A DNA stretch of 64,000 nucleotides from contig CM040750.1 of NCBI GenBank assembly GCA_022829145.1, positions 1,002,501-1,066,500 of the forward strand, read 5' to 3'. Shown here piece by piece: positions 49,137-61,015 of this stretch. A program made the translations under genes and the position numbers. The notes under the pieces are model-generated. The model was given only the letters and a program-made list of their open reading frames with translations. It was not told where the DNA came from and ran no database searches. Within the stretch, counting starts at the first letter, position 1, and each line of letters starts with the position of its first letter. The DNA is from Albula goreensis. Lineage: Eukaryota; Chordata; Actinopteri; Albuliformes; Albulidae.

Positions 49137-49933
49137 CTGTCTTATACCGATTTTAAGACAGGACTATTTCATGGAAGGGACAAAATTAGCATACATGCAA
49201 TTTGACTTGGGAGTAATACTTGACCAACAATGATCAGGATCTAGGCATTCTGCTGATGCGATGAAAAAGGCCAATGGGACACTTTATGGTTCATATCATA
49301 TGATGCAAAAAAGTAAGAATGTGAACTAAATCGGATATTATTATGAAAATGAAAAGCTATGGGTCGCTTAAATCATTTAATCTATTCAGATTTAGCATAT
49401 TGGATTGATCAGATTTTGACATCCTGAAAGGGTTCAACAGGACTAACTACTTTAGGTTGAGTTCTGCCAGTAGAACAAGGGAACAAAGACAAAAATTAGT
49501 TCAGAGTAAATTCAGTAGTGTTATCAGGAAAAACACAAAAAGTTGTCAATGCTTGAAAAAAGTTTCTGGGTAAGGTATTAGAGGCAGAGGTGCTTGGAGT
49601 GTTGAGGTCCAGGCTTGATGAAGTACTAGGTACTCCATAGATTGTATGTAGATGGCAAGCCTAGGCCAAATGGACAATAAAAGTGGATAAAAACAGCACG
49701 CACTGATATGGACCAAGCCGCTACAAAGCCTGGGATCCCCTTACCTTCCAGAGAACAGAGCTCCACCTGCTGAGCGACCTCTGGGTCTGAAAGTCTTCGT
49801 CCTGCTCCCAGATGGAGGCTGTGCACTCCTCGTAGAAGTGGTGCAGGTAAGATCGCACCCCATAATGCCGCTGATCGCTGTTGTGGACTTGCTCACTATG
49901 CTCCGACCCACAGAGTTCTGAGCAAGACGTCAT
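47145..49933 (-). CDS. nrsn1: Neurensin-1, two coding exons
   Basis: Coding exons are 49933-49745 and 47543-47145 (minus strand), 63 plus 132 codons, 195 residues in all, the length I recall for mammalian NRSN1. The N-terminus is MTSCSELCGSEHSEQ with a conserved YGVRSYLHHFYEECTASIWE block. One hydrophobic segment spans residues about 64-86 (VCLVFGTLMLIVGLTVLTVG) and another about 117-139 (LVGSVLFCVGGSLATLGLLL). The cytosolic C-terminal part ends KVPVTLSKVQNIQPIPKT, near-identical to human KIPVTLSRVQNVQPLLAT. Known for the family: a neuronal two-pass vesicle membrane protein (neuro-p24) linked to microtubule-based vesicle transport in neurites. The splice joins SSVLWK to VCLVFG through GTAAGG and CTACAG. 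The acceptor sits at the edge of a minisatellite built from copies of itself. Confidence 0.96.
47544..49015 (-). repeat. 45-bp minisatellite of copied nrsn1 splice acceptors
   Basis: About 32 tandem units. On the gene strand each unit contains CCTGATC (branch-point-like), TCTCTGTATCTCTACCTACAG split as a pyrimidine tract plus CAG, then GTGTGTCTGGCATTCGGG. The last part resembles the first 18 bases of the true exon (GTGTGTCTGGTGTTCGGG). The array begins exactly at the intron side of the exon. The copy near 47881-47906 (TTCTGGACCCTGAT) retains more of the exon wording than others. Most unit differences are T/C changes in CTACC against CCACC and occasional short deletions. Confidence 0.95.
49081..49133. 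repeat. (AT)n microsatellite
   Basis: 53 bp of pure AT, preceded by imperfect TATA-rich sequence from about 49063, in the nrsn1 intron. Confidence 0.97.
49131..49167. repeat. 14-bp perfect hairpin next to (AT)n
   Basis: ATAGTCCTGTCTTA at 49131-49144 is perfectly complementary to TAAGACAGGACTAT at 49154-49167, with a 9-nt loop. It lies at the boundary between the AT run and a retroelement-like block. Confidence 0.9.
49170..49690 (+). mobile_element. Probable LINE-derived 3' fragment
   Basis: The wording includes GTAATACTTGACCAACAATG, GAACAAGGGAACAAAGAC and GAGGCAGAGGTGCTTGGAG, then GCAAGCCTAGGCCAAATGGA. This recalls the 3' end of a reverse-transcriptase element found dispersed in fish genomes. 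No intact frame remains. It lies in the nrsn1 coding intron. Confidence 0.45.
49745..49933 (-). CDS. nrsn1: nrsn1 coding exon 1
   Basis: 63 codons from the ATG to TGGAAG before a GTAAGG donor. An in-frame acceptor (TATTTTCAG) lies 12 nt upstream of the ATG, so the 5' UTR is interrupted by an intron. The purine-rich AGGATGA context and family match support this start. Confidence 0.95.
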
Positions 49934-50177
49934 CCTTCACATTTTCTGAAAATATATACACAATGTACAGTGATGGGGAAAAGAAGGTCAGATTTATTTG
50001 ACTCAACAGTTACACAATTATTTTCCGCTTTGCCTTTTACAAATGTATACTGTACAATTCAAAACGAGACTAGCTCAGAATGTCCGGGTATCATTATATA
50101 TCCAGCACTACAATATCATTCATGTAAACTGCAATATTATTGGACATGTACAGACCTGCAGTGTTATTTTACTTATA

Positions 50178-50449
50178 CAGTCGGCCCACCCTGTCCGCAG
50201 GTTCAACCAACTGCAATCAAAAATATTTGAAGAAAAAAAAAAAAATTCCACAAAGTCCCAAAAAGCAAAACTTGAATTTGACTTCTTTTTGTCATCATTC
50301 CCTAAACTATATCGTATAACAACTATATCCACAGCATTTACATTATTATTATAAGCAATCTAGAGATGATTTAAAGTATACGGAAGGATGTGCAAAGGTT
50401 ATATGCAAATACTATGCCATTTTATATAAGGGACTTGAGCATCCGCGGA
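50178..50449 (+). mobile_element. Tigger-like (Tc/mariner) non-autonomous element, 3' truncated
   Basis: Starts CAGTCGGCCCACCCTGTCCG after a TA. It continues with GGTTCAACCAACTGC, TCATTCCCTAAAC, ATAACAACTAT, ATCTAGAGATGATTTAAAGT, GTTATATGCAAATACTATGC and GGGACTTGAGCATCCGCGGA. These blocks occur in the same order in the mammalian Tigger/MER2-type consensus as I remember it. The right inverted terminus is missing. Confidence 0.7.
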
Positions 50450-52080
50450 GCTTGCTAATCATCTGACATACTCTTTGTTTAAGTCATTTGATAGTTAATA
50501 TTTAATATTAATGTCAGTTAACACTGTATCTTGAGGGTGAATGAGCGTTTCTTCACTTAACACAGAAAAATGGGGGTTCACAGTGTAGCAATGCCATTGT
50601 ACAGCTTTTAGGTAGAATAAGGGATTACTAAAGCTCTTCCTCTCCAGACTAGTTGCTATCCAGCCACTTTGCAAGCTTCGCTGAAGCTGAGGTTAAAACC
50701 AGGTCTGGAGTCATGCTTATGACACTCGTACGCCTGCACTGGTAACAGTGGTACACATTGTGCACATGTAATCAACCTTCACCCTTCCAGAAGAAGTGAC
50801 TCAAGAAGAAATGCTGGATCTACATTTTCTTCTCAAAGTTTTGCCAGCTACGTTTTATGATTATTGAATTAGCCAAACAAAGACAACAAAGAAACCAACT
50901 GGCATAACAATGAGACAGATATTAGGCTTTTTGTTGCTTCAGTCTGATGTAACTGTTTAAAGCACATCTAAAATACACCTTTCTGCATATTCCATCACAT
51001 TTACTCAGCTCTGACTGGCTCTAGGATCACTCTATGTAATCCAAACAGTGTATTTACATAGGGTCTACTGTTCTAGTTTTGACTCCTGGACAATTACTTC
51101 TCCCAGTTTCAAAGATATTTACCTTCTTGCTTATAATAAATATATAAATAAATAATGCATTCTAATTTGAGGTCATAAGACTGGTTGATAAATCCATGAA
51201 AGGCTAAAATTGTCAAATTCCACTTCAAATATATGAGGCTTCTTTTGCCCGCTTTCTGTAAGAGAGGCCTTTTGTGTTGCCAACCACAGCTGAATCCCAT
51301 CATTGCTTTCAGTCAACCAGAGAAGTTTTGGTGCAACTGGAAGGTTTCACATCATCCCCATTTCCTAACAGAAATTAGACAAAATTGAGCTGTGAAATTA
51401 TTGTGTCAAAGAAACATGTCAAAGAGCTCAGAGGTTTTGAGCATATGAAAAGAGCAGCAGCCTGCTTCCAGTCAATGATGGTCATTTTGTTGTTGCTAAA
51501 TATGTACTTGCTGTTAGCAGTTGACTGGAAAGTGACTCAGCTATCTAACTGTCAGAAATAATCAACTGCTGGATTTTCATGTAGAGCTTTTGGATCAAGT
51601 ATTTTGTGTCCACATCATGAATTCATACATCGGTCTGATTTAAAAACATGCATGTTACATGAGTTCCTACTATAGCCGTTTCATAGACAAAGTTCTGCTT
51701 TTTTATGCTGCAAGCCATTCCCTATAACAGTGTCAATATAAAACCGATTTCAGAGTGTCTTCTGTTTACTTTCTCTAAAACTGCAAGTAAATGATTTTCA
51801 AATTATTTTAAACTATTCAAATAACAGTTCATTTTTAATAAAAATATGAATTTCAATATTTCTATGTTAGGGTAGAAATTTAATCATTTTAGCAATACTC
51901 TTGTGGAAAAAAGATTAGTTGCTTCCTTCTTTAATACTGAAACATAACAAAATATCATATCTTTAGTAAACATAAGCAGCGTCATCGCACATCCATGTTC
52001 TATACCTTAGCTACACAACACAAACCGTCATGCAAATGTGCTTAAGTTTTCAAAATAAGGGCTGATTGAAATTTGACGAC

Positions 52081-52143
52081 AGTACCCTAACCCTCTCCAC
52101 ACTGAGCTGGTGACTGATGCAGGCCTCTCATAGTACCCTAACC
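52081..52143 (-). repeat. Solo inverted copy of the 57-bp minisatellite unit
   Basis: AGTACCCTAACCCTCTCCAC and the following bases are the reverse complement of one unit of the array at 55281-55785, with about two mismatches. It stands alone, 3.1 kb from the array. Confidence 0.9.
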
Positions 52144-53027
52144 AGGGGTCGATCAATTTATTTCACCACAAAGTATAGGCTATATTTTTTATCTGTATGT
52201 TTCAGCATTGTGACTAAAATGTGCATACTTATACCATATGCACAAATAAGGTAACCTGAAACTCGCAATACGTGGTACGCTTAAATAATGTCCACGACAG
52301 TGGGTGTATTCTTTTTCTTGACAGAAATCCTTAGAATGAAGGTACACTCATCGTTCTCCTGGTCCATGCCATGTACTGGCGTCATCAATTACGTACATGC
52401 TATATTAGGAGATTCAGTATCATGGACATCACTCAGCTTTGCAACAGATCCGTGTAAGGGTAATAAAGTTTAAAATAACTGCACAGTATGTAGAGTTACA
52501 GAGTTTATTTTATTACATCGTCTCCTTCATTATATCTTATATATTCGCCATGTTTGTGAAAACTATTCAAAGAATCAATTCTTATAGCTTTTGCACTTTG
52601 CAATTGCGTGTACTTTGAAAATAGTATCACCGAATTTGTGTTCTGTTCGAATACATGTAAATCAGTTATTGTAAATAAACACTAGAATCCGACCTTTAGC
52701 ATAACAGCAACTTATACAAGACCGCACCGTATCTTGCAATCTATTTACAACACTGCTATGTAGTTCAGACACTTCATGCTTGGTAATAAATACATTTCTT
52801 CGTCCGTAAATTACAATACTGATTTTAGTGAGCGTGTCCAACAGCGCCTAACCAAATCAAAGGTCACACAGATTAAAACCCCAGCGGGTCAAATCGTATC
52901 ATTAGTGAAATCATACATTTGTAAAGCCAATATACGGGAAGCAACGGCAACGACAATCTTCCGAAAATGTTAAAACATCTTCGCTATGTCTGTAAAGCTT
53001 TATTCCGAATCTTTTAGAGAATAATAC

Positions 53028-53160
53028 CTGTCATAGCCCGGAGAGTGATGACTTGCCGCTGTTCCGTCGCTTAAGTCCCATCACTGCGTTTTCCCCTCAA
53101 ATGCAATCTATGAGTCAGACATTTACATCGGCCAGTGCGCAGGCGCAAACTCCATAACTC
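53028..53160 (-). promoter_or_regulatory. nrsn1: Probable nrsn1 promoter and 5' non-coding exon
   Basis: A GC-richer block upstream of the inferred donor at 53027. It holds TGCGCAGGCGCA at 53136-53147 (one base off the NRF1 consensus) and a perfect AP-1 site TGAGTCA at 53111-53117. It is correctly placed for a minus-strand start about 3.1 kb above the coding start. The start site itself is not visible. Confidence 0.4.
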
Positions 53161-55280
53161 ATAGCACCTAAAACTGTCCTAGACGTGTCTCTGCGTAGCT
53201 GATGAGACACATGGTACAGTTCACGTTTTCATGGTAACATTGATTTCTGTGAATTAACGTCAATGTACGAGAGAATAAGCAATGCGTGAGACAAAAAAAT
53301 CAAGCGTTATCACCTATTTAAATCCAACAATGTAAATGATAGCTTTCTTCTTTGGCTAGTGAAGCTAAATAGACGCTTCATTTTTGTGGGATCTTAAAAT
53401 GTACAAATAAGCACAATTATTTTTTTCCAAATTCTGTATGGCATTGAATATTTGGGAATTGGATATGACAATTTTGTTCAACACTGCAAGGAGTAGTTAA
53501 AATGAATTTAGTTTTGCCTGCCTTCTGGAAATGTAAAATGCAATCACATTCAATTTAAAAGCTAAATGGTCCATTAAATAAGATGGAAATGGATCTTTGG
53601 TTTATGAGGCCTAATACAGCAACACAAAGTGATGTTACAATGACATGACAATAAAACAGATGTGGTTTGATGGATCCATAAATGTCCACGCATCAGGCTC
53701 TTATACCGAAGAGATCAAGAACAATGGAACCATAATTAAGCTTACTTGAACCATTTGCTTCAGTATTATGATTTTTTTTTTCAAATTGTAATAGAAGTAT
53801 GTTTGTACAGCTTGATCCAAACAGTGCATTAGTTTCATTATGTTCTATTAAAACTCAGTAATTATTTAATTTAATGAAAGCTCAATTTGTAATGAGTCTA
53901 CTTTGCCATCGGACCACCTTTTAAATAACAGTTTTAATCTGTTGAAAGCTGCACTGCAAAGGAACACTTTAAACAGGCAGCTACTTCTGTCACACTCTTC
54001 ATTGGGAAACCCCAGGCATATTACTATATTCTACCTACAATGCACAGTGCAATCAATAATCAGTTATTACATATTTACTTTAGGTAAACAGGTACAATCT
54101 GTGAGAGTGTTGTGAGGATAACAATTCTGTTTGCAATTTTTTTGCATGAATTTTTTTTTGCATTTATTTTTAATCTTGAGTTGAATACAGAGACATCTGA
54201 GTAAATAATACCAACTTTTGTTTGCAAATGTTTGTTGCACTGTATGTGTTTAAAATGAACAGTTTTAAAATTTGATAAGTGAAAATCTCATACATTTAGC
54301 TCACTGTAAGCTGGGATAGTGGGGCCAATGCCATGCATTTGGCTGACTGTTCTCTGGTGTAGTGGGACTGGGACGTACCAATGTGTGATATTATGGGGGA
54401 GGTCCTCCCTACCATCTGTACTTGGGTTGCTCAATAAAGATCTTCTTCTGCAAATTTCCCCTCTGAAAAATAGTTATTCTATTCTACCCTTTAATCATAA
54501 TCAATATGGTGTTGAACAATCCAAGTCCAAATACAGGATCCAAGTGAAAATATTGACATGCAGTATAAAGTATGTGTATTGTGGCTTGTGAAGCCAAATT
54601 TTTTCCTCCTAAAAAGGTTTCCATGGAATGTGTTCTTCCATGTATGACAGATGTGATTTAACTATACTGTTAATTAAACTGAGGAAATGAGGGGACTTTA
54701 CTTTTCAAAGCGGTAGTAAAGCGCTACATCACTACTCTGCCTCTGCTTTGAGTATTTTTGTTTGAGAAAAATCTGGCAGCAAGTTTGTCGGGAGTTGCCT
54801 TTGAATATGTGCAGGCCATCTATAATGTAAATGCACACATTTACCTTGATATGAAATACATGAATATTGTATTGTATCTTGTACATTCAGTACAATATAT
54901 ATGTTAATATACACATAATGCTGAATGACTTCTCGAAGTGGAATTGTCATGAATTGTGCAATTGAAAACACAAATTAATATAATGTAATTTAATGTATGC
55001 ATCTTTAGTCATTGTCTAAGATGTTTTAAATAATTGGAAGATATTTAAAACAATTTTGTGGCCTACATTAAGTCCTAGAAAAGTTGATAATTAATTTTCA
55101 GTCATCTTTGGGTTAAGTCATTATCTTCCCTCTATGGACATCTACTTCAGCACCACAGTCATAGTGTGACAGTGCCATAAAATGAATCTAACGAAAATAG
55201 TCACGAAAATGTCGTGAAAATGTCTGAAAAATGCATTGATACAACAGGAACAATGGATTCAGATTGTGTCCTATGGTGTG
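53161..55280. other. Upstream of nrsn1, nothing recognised
   Basis: AT-rich unique sequence with short A/T runs. No gene, RNA or clear mobile element. Confidence 0.5.
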
Positions 55281-55785
55281 AGAGTTAGGGTACTGTGAGA
55301 GGCCTGTATCAGTCATCAGCTCAGTGTGGAGAGGGTTAGGGTTAGGGTACTGTGAGAGGCCTGTATCAGTCATCAGCTCAGTGTGGAGAGGGTTAGGGTT
55401 AGGGTACTGTGAGAGGCCTGTATCAGTCATCAGGTCAGTGTGGAGAGGGTTAGGGTTAGGGTACTGTGAGAGGCCTGTATCAGTCACCAGCTCAGTGTGG
55501 AGAGGGTTAGGGTACTGTGAGAGGCCTGTATCAGTCACCAGCTCAGTGTGGAGAGGGTTAGGGTTAGGGTACTGTGAGAGGCCTGTATCAGTCACCAGCT
55601 CAATGTGGAGAGGGTTAGGGTTAGGGTACTGTGAGAGGCCTGTATCAGTCACCAGCTCAGTGTGGAGAGGGTTAGGGTTAGGGTACTGTGGGAGGCCTGT
55701 ATCAGTCACCAGCTCAATGTGGAGAGGGTTAGGGTTAGGGTACTGTGAGAGGCCTGTATCAGTCACCAGCTCAGTGTGGAGAGGA
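55281..55785. repeat. 57-bp minisatellite with tandem TTAGGG
   Basis: About nine units: GGTACTGTGAGAGGCCTGTA, then TCAGTCACCAGCTCAGTGTG, then GAGAGGGTTAGGGTTAG. Each full unit contains two adjacent TTAGGG hexamers; the first and one later unit (near 55510) have one, giving 51 bp. The three adjacent GGG tracts per unit favour G-quadruplexes. Confidence 0.95.
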
Positions 55786-56841
55786 TACAGAATTTGAATG
55801 CTGCTGACCTTTCACAACCGCATACTTGCAGGCTTTCACTGTAAATCACAGATTATGTTTAAACACAGCCATAATGTACAATTTATATTTTTGAATGTGT
55901 TGTCAGGCAGTGGAGTGACTCACCTGGTTTAGTGATTGCAGTGGGTTCATCAGTTGCTTTAATAGAGGTCATTTTAAGTTCAGCAACCAGGGCTTGGAAC
56001 AGAAACAGCTGGTAATTACCACGTAATTCAGTAAAAACCACAAGTAAGCATGAAAGTATTATCTTTCATCTGGTATATCAGAAATATTATTTGAGGGTGG
56101 TGCTTGGGTTTGTGGATGGGCACACCTTAGGGTGCTGGTGCAAGCAGCAAGTGCAGGGGTCAATTAGCTAGCTAGCTGTAGATGGTATAGTAGCTGTATG
56201 TATACTACTGTAGCACACAACATTTTCATAACCAATTGATAATGCCTTATGATATGTGTCATAACATGTCATTGTCAACCACAAATAAGCATTAATGATT
56301 TTCTATGAATTTGTTGTGACAAGACACACACACGGAGAGAGATGGGTATCATCTGTGAACAAGGAGGTGGTGTCTGTAATTTATTTTGACTGAGACAATA
56401 ATCATACTTAATCTCACTGGCTGGGCAGGTGCTTCAGTTTTACAGGACAAGTGAAAAGGAGGCCAAAGACCATCCTAACCAAGGGCCCTTGTATAATAGG
56501 AATGGGGACAATTGCTAGTTACCTGATAGAGCCCACAGCTGTGTAATGTAGCTTTTTAATCATACATACTGTATACATATGCAGGAGAGGCTGCAGTGGG
56601 ATTCCCCCATAAAAAGTTCCATCCTAACTTGTATAATGGTTTTTTTTAACTGACCCCGGGGTCAGAAAATGCAAATCAATGTTTAATGGAATGAAATGAA
56701 AATGGCACAATTCCTTCGGTGGACTGATTCCCTTTTTCAGGCGGAGGGTGATGAGTGAATTTGTTTCTGGATAGGCGCGATCATAGATTCTATGGGTGCT
56801 GCTGTGTTTTATATTGCCAAATGCAATTTGGTGAAAAATAA
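55786..56841. other. Segment between two minisatellites, nothing recognised
   Basis: Unique sequence. A four-fold AGCT/TAGC run lies at about 56166-56180. No gene. Confidence 0.5.
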
Positions 56842-59800
56842 CCCCGCTCTGTACTGCACTCTCTTCTCTGTAATGCACTCCCTGCTCTGTAATGCATTCC
56901 CCACTCTGTGATGCACTCCTCACTCTGTGATGCACTCCCAGCTCTGTAATGCATTCCCCACTCTGTAATGCACTCCTCACTCTGTGATGCACTCCCAGCT
57001 CTGTAATGCATTCCCACTCTGTAATGCACTCCCACTCTGTGATGCACTCCCTGCTCTGTAATGCACTCCCCTCTCCATAATGGACTCCTCTCTCTGTAAT
57101 GCACTCCCCACTCTGTGATGCACTCCCTTCTTTGTAATGCACTCCCTTCTCTGTAATGTGCTCCCTTCTCTGTAATGCGCTCCCAGCTCTTTAATGCACT
57201 CCCCTCTCTGTAATGCACTCCTCTCTCTGTGATGCACTCCCTGCTCTGTAATGCATTCCCTGCTCTGTAATGCACTCCTCACTCTGTGATGCACTCCCTT
57301 CTCTGTAATGCACTCCTCACTCTGTGATGCACTCCCTGCTCTGTAATGCACTTCCCTCTCCATAATGCACTCCCCACTCTGTAATGCACTCCCTGCTCTG
57401 TAATGCACTCCCCACTCTGTAATGCACTCCCTGCTCTGTAATGCACTCCTTGCTCTGTAATGCACTCCCGCTCTGTAATGCACTCCCCTCTCCATAATGC
57501 ACTCCCCATAATGCACTCCCCGCTCTGTAATGCACTCCCCTCTCAATAATGCACTCCCTGCTCTGTAATGCACCCCCTCCTCTCCATAATGCACTCCCCA
57601 CTCTGTAATGCACTCCCCACTCTGTAATGCACTCCCCACTCTGTAATGCACTCCTGCTCTGTAATGCACTCCCCACTCTGTAATGCACTCCCTGCTCTGT
57701 AATGCACTCCCCACTCTGTAATGCACTCCCCACTCCATAATGCACTCCCCTCTCCATAATGCACTCCCTTCTCTGTAATGCACTCCCCACTCTGTAATGC
57801 ACTCCCACTCTGTAATGCACTCCCCACTCTGTAATGCACTCCCCTCTAATGCACTCCCCTCTCTGTAATGCACTCCCCACTCTGTAATGCACTCCTGCTC
57901 TGTAATGCACTGTAATGCACCCCTCTGTAATGCACTCCCACTCTGTAATGCACTCCCCACTCTGTAATGCACTCCCTGCTCTGTAATGCACTCCCACTCT
58001 GTAATGCACTCCCCACTCTGTAATGCACTCCCACTCTGTAATGCACTCCCCCACTCTGTAATGCACTCCCCACTCTGTAATGCACTCCCCTCTCCATAAT
58101 GCACTCCCCACTCCATAATGCACTCCCTGCTAATGCACTCCCTCTCTGTAATGCACTCCCACTCTGTAATGCACTCCCTGCTCTGTAATGCACTCCCCAC
58201 TCTGTAATGCACTCCCCACTCTGTAATGCACTCCCTGTAATGCACTCCCCTCTCCATAATGCACTCCCCACTCTGTAATGCACTCCCCACTCTGTAATGC
58301 ACTCCCCACTCTGTAATGCACTCCCTCTCCATAATGCACTCCCCACTCTGTAATGCACTCCCACTCTGTAATGCACTCCCCTGCTCTGTAATGCACTCCC
58401 TTCTCCATAATGCACTCCCCACTCTGTAATGCACTCCCTGCTCTGTAATGCACCCTCTCCATAATGCACTCCCTCTCCATAATGCACTCCCCACTCTGTA
58501 ATGCACTCCCCTCTGTAATGCACTCCCTCTCCATAATGCACTCCCCACTCTGTAATGCACTCTCTCTGTAATGCACTCCCCACTCTGTAATGCACTCCCC
58601 ACTCTGTAATGCACTCCTGCTCTGTAATGCACTCCCCTCTCATAATGCACTCCCCTCTGTAATGCACTCCCACTCTGTAATGCACTCCCTCCCACTCTGT
58701 AATGCACTCCCCCACTCTGTAATGCACTCCCTCTCCATAATGCACTCCCCACTCTGTAATGCACTCCCTCTCTGTAATGCACTCCCCTCTCTGTAATGCA
58801 CTCCCCACTCTGTAATGCACTCCCCACTCTGTAATGCACTCCCTTCTCTGTAATGCACTCCCCTCTCTGTAATGCACTCCCCACTCTGTAATGCACTCCC
58901 CACTCTGTAATGCACTCCCCTCTCCATAATGCACTCCCCACTCTGTAATGCACTCCCCACTCTGTAATGCACTCCCTCTCTGTAATGCACTCCCCTCTCT
59001 GTAATGCACTCCCCACTCTGTAATGCACTCCCTCTCCATAATGCACTCCCCACTCTGTAATGCACTCCCCACTCTGTAATGCACTCCCCACTCTGTAATG
59101 CACTCCCCTCTCTGTAATGCACTCCCCACTCTGTAATGCACTCCCCTCTCCATAATGCACTCCCTGCTCTGTAATGCACTCCCCACTCTGTAATGCACTC
59201 CCCTCTCTGTAATGCACTCCCCACTCTGTAATGCACTCCCTGCTCTGTAATGCACTCCTCACTCTGTAATGCACTCCCTGCTCCATAATGCACTCCCACT
59301 CTGTAATGCACTCCCTCTCCATAATGCACTCCCCACTCCATACCTTGGACAAGCATAACACACTTGCCTTGCACTTCCCACTCTGTAATGCACTCCCTGC
59401 TCTGTAATGCACTCCCCACTCTGTAATGCACTCCCTCTCCATAATGCACTCCCTTCTCTGTAATGCACTCCCCACTCTGTAATGCACTCCCTGCTCTGTA
59501 ATGCACTCCCCACTCAATGCACTCCCCACTCTGTAATGCACTCCTCTCCATAATGCACTCCCCACTCTGTAATGCACTCCCCCACTCTGTAATGCACTCC
59601 CTGCTCTGTAATGCACTCCCTGCTCTGTAATGCACTCCCCACTCTGTAATGCACTCCCCACTCTGTAATGCACTCCCTGCTCTGTAATGCACTCCCCTCT
59701 CCATAATGCACTCCCCACTCTGTAATGCACTCCCCTCCATAATGCACTCCCCACTCTGTAATGCACTCCCCGCTCTGTAATGCACTCCCTGCTCTGTAAT

Positions 59801-60659
59801 GCACTCCCTGCTCTGTAATGCACTCCCACTCTGTAATGCACTCCCTCTCCATAATGCACTCCCCACTCTGTAATGCACTCCCTCCCATAATGCACTCCCC
59901 ACTCTGTAATGCACTCCCCACTCTGTAATGCACTCCCCCACTCTGTAATGCACTCCCTGCTCCATAATGCACTCCCTTCTCTGTAATGCACTCCCCACTC
60001 TGTAATGCACTCCCCTCTCTGTAATGCACTCCCCACTCTGTAATGCACTCCCCTCTCCATAATGCACTCCCTCTCTCTGTAATGCACTCCCCTCTCCATA
60101 ATGCACTCCCTCTCCATAATGCACTCCCACTCTGTAATGCACTCCCCTCTGTAATGCACTCCCCTCTGTAATGCACTCCCCACTCTGTAATGCACTCCCC
60201 ACTCTGTAATGCACTCCTCTCATAATGCACTCCCTCTCTGTAATGCACTCTGTAATGCACTCCTTGCCTGTAATGCACTCTGTAATGCACTCCCTCTCCA
60301 TAATGCACTCCCCACTCTGTAATGCACTCCCCTCTGTAATGCACTCATAATGCACTCCCCACTCTGTAATGCACTCCCACTCTCCATAATGCACTCCCAC
60401 TCTGTAATGCACTCCCTCTCCATAATGCACTCCCCACTCTGTAATGCACTCCCCTCTCCATAATGCACTCCCCACTCTGTAATGCACTCCCCTCTGTAAT
60501 GCACTCCCCACTCCATAATGCACTCCCCACTCTGTAATGCACTCCCCTCTCCATAATGCACTCCCCACTCTGTAATGCACTCCCTGCTCTGTAATGCACT
60601 CCCCACTCTATAATGCACTCCCTCTCTATAATGCACTCCCCTCTCTGTAATGCACTCCT
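56842..60659. repeat. 17-20 bp minisatellite, 3.8 kb, about 200 copies
   Basis: Main unit ACTCCCCACTCTGTAATGC, with variants ACTCCCTGCTCTGTAATGC and ACTCCCTCTCCATAATGC. The left end (56842-57330) is more diverged, with GTGATGC and extra variants, than the centre. The reverse-complement unit (GCATTACAGAGTGGGGAGT) has no stop in any of its three frames, so minus-strand frames run open for up to 1072 codons without being genes. Confidence 0.97.
59341..59373 (+). repeat. 33-bp non-unit patch inside the 19-bp array
   Basis: TACCTTGGACAAGCATAACA and the next 13 bases are identical to 60792-60824, beyond the array's right edge. They interrupt the otherwise continuous tandem units. Confidence 0.95.
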
Positions 60660-60935
60660 CGGAACCTTTTTGTTAAACATTGTGCAGACTCACCTCTTAA
60701 GACCATGACTGAGTCCCATTTCAGATCTTTTTATGTTTTTGAGGTTTTTTTTTAAAAGGTATTTTATTGAATGGAATTTATGGGATGTGCTTTACCTTGG
60801 ACAAGCATAACACACTTGCCTTGCATGGTTGCTTAGTGATCTTGCTTAGGTTTAGGTACCTGGTGGTAAAGAAATGTTATTGCCTAAGGTCTGGCACTAT
60901 TAGTCATAATCATAAGGATGCACTAATGTTCTTCT
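60660..60935. other. Right flank of the 19-bp array
   Basis: Unique sequence containing the second copy (60792-60824) of the 33-bp patch found inside the array. No gene. Confidence 0.6.
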
Positions 60936-61015
60936 GCATTATAAATCACTCTGGATCAATCTGCATCACTGAATCACTCTGCATCTGCTTAATCAATGTA
61001 ATGCAATTTAATTAA
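60936..61015 (+). mobile_element. Degenerate SINE-type tail
   Basis: TTATAAATCACTCTGGATCA, later CTGCATCTGCTTAATCAATG and TAATGCAAT, resemble the 'ataagtcgctctggataagagcgtctgctaaatg' tail of teleost SINEs. The first part appears partly duplicated. Confidence 0.4.

Larger units (their letters stand above)
49949..53027 (-). other. nrsn1 5' UTR intron (inferred)
   Basis: Between the acceptor just upstream of the ATG and a GGCTATGACAG/GTATTA donor at 53027. It contains a Tigger-like element and a solo inverted copy of a distant minisatellite unit. Otherwise it is AT-rich with no gene. Confidence 0.45.

Noticed and set aside
55281-55785. A true chromosome end or pure interstitial telomere tract
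   Set aside because: TTAGGG occurs only as two hexamers inside a 57-bp unit, with unique sequence on both sides.
56977-60195. A 1072-codon open frame on the minus strand (and overlapping frames of 646 and 469 codons)
   Set aside because: The 19-bp unit has no stop in any minus-strand frame, so any reading stays open. The predicted protein is a shuffled repeat of the same short peptides in three phases with no start context or exon structure.
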